A stretch of 5,950 bases of DNA from Desulfuromonadales bacterium (lineage in GTDB: Bacteria > Desulfobacterota > Desulfuromonadia > Desulfuromonadales > BM103): positions 1-5,950 of the forward strand of contig DAOVNV010000153.1 in assembly GCA_030630015.1 (NCBI GenBank), in the 5' to 3' direction. Positions 5,651 through 5,950 of this stretch are shown in pieces; position 1 is the stretch's first letter, and each line of letters begins with the position of its first letter. Position numbers and translations under genes: made by a program. The notes under the pieces are model-generated. The model made no database searches, was not told where the DNA came from, and saw only the letters and a program-made list of their open reading frames with translations.

Positions 5651-5665
5651 GAGGCTGCCCCTTTG
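5631..5665 (-). terminator. leuD: Strong hairpin after leuD, probable terminator
   Basis: A perfect 10-bp inverted repeat (5631-5640 with 5656-5665, CAAAGGGGCA and its complement) continues, after a C-C mismatch, into a second stem CCTC/GAGG with a TTTAA loop. It lies 27 nt beyond the leuD stop. Neither strand shows a proper U-run after the stem, so this may be a terminator of the type without U-tract, or an RNA 3'-end stabiliser. The symmetrical stem could act on both strands. Confidence 0.6.
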
Positions 5666-5692
5666 TAAGCATTATCCTGCAAGTTATAAGTC

Positions 5693-5950
5693 TTAATATC
5701 TGGCGTCAGCGTACTCAACCCATCCACCCGCCTCGACAAGCGCCTTGTCAAAGGGACTGATCTCGAAGTTGAAAGAAACTTCACCAGACGAACCGCGCGC
5801 AACAATAACCTGCTCCTGCAGCTGAACGTCAATCTCCATCCCCCCACCTGACGCCTGCTCCATCGCTATCAGTTGATCGATGTCGGCCTTGGGCAACTCA
5901 ATCGCCAACATGCCGCAGTTGAACATGTTCTGGCGGAAGATGCGTGCGTA
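5693..5950 (-). CDS. leuD: 3-isopropylmalate dehydratase small subunit, C-terminal part
   Basis: The last 85 residues of an aconitase-family swivel domain protein; the start lies beyond the right edge. The visible part opens with YARIFRQNMFNCGMLAIELP. The ARIF.xN segment is typical of LeuD and related small subunits, which form the lid over the active site when paired with the LeuC [4Fe-4S] subunit and isomerise 2- to 3-isopropylmalate in leucine synthesis. The C-terminus has SPFDKALVEAGGWVEYAD, in which the PFDKALVEAGGWVE stretch is a tail I associate with the Desulfuromonadales form. About half of a usual ~165-residue protein is present. Homoaconitase or citramalate-type small subunits share the same fold, so substrate cannot be settled without LeuC. 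A hairpin closes the transcription unit. Confidence 0.8.
   Translation of the reverse strand, partial: YARIFRQNMFNCGMLAIELPKADIDQLIAMEQASGGGMEIDVQLQEQVIVARGSSGEVSFNFEISPFDKALVEAGGWVEYADARY

Overview
The window looks like chromosomal DNA from a Deltaproteobacterium of the Desulfuromonadales type (Geobacter, Desulfuromonas or Pelobacter relatives). That placement is an inference from roughly balanced GC content, from the gene set ndk / rlmN / mtnP / PfkB kinase / conserved hypothetical / TPR lipoprotein, and from a small protein ending in a GPERR motif of a kind I associate with that group. All real genes are on the minus strand. Every long plus-strand frame is a shadow of one of them.

Right edge, read in the direction of transcription: the C-terminal half of a LeuD-type isopropylmalate dehydratase small subunit enters at 5950 and stops at 5693, followed by a strong hairpin (5631-5665). 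Next comes a spacer (5414-5630). It holds a plus-strand fragment of 16 codons that looks like the very start of an aspartokinase gene (5600-5650), one arm of an imperfect direct repeat (5498-5529) and a candidate promoter. An 80-residue hypothetical gene follows (5171-5413), and the second repeat arm lies beyond it (5036-5067). A possible terminator (4997-5025) and a good sigma70-type promoter (4939-4967) precede ndk (4483-4896), which is closed by a clear intrinsic terminator (4409-4432). ndk therefore looks like a single-gene unit.

Left part: after its own weakly defined promoter, a five-gene run on the minus strand has gaps of 29, 58, 15 and 16 nt and is probably one operon. It comprises rlmN (radical SAM methyltransferase for 23S rRNA and tRNA A37), mtnP (methylthioadenosine phosphorylase), a PfkB-family kinase, a 255-residue protein with a basic tail, and a PilW/PilF-like TPR lipoprotein that runs off the left edge. 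Functionally, RlmN releases 5'-deoxyadenosine and S-adenosylhomocysteine. MtnP-type enzymes clear methylthioadenosine and, in several bacteria, 5'-deoxyadenosine. The kinase may act on a sugar or nucleoside from this salvage, but its substrate cannot be read from the sequence.

No new defence system, CRISPR array, intact mobile element or RNA gene is visible. The least ordinary stretch is 5036-5665: a small gene bracketed by diverged direct repeats, next to an apparent aspartokinase gene fragment that stops where the leuD hairpin begins. This could be an old rearrangement junction.
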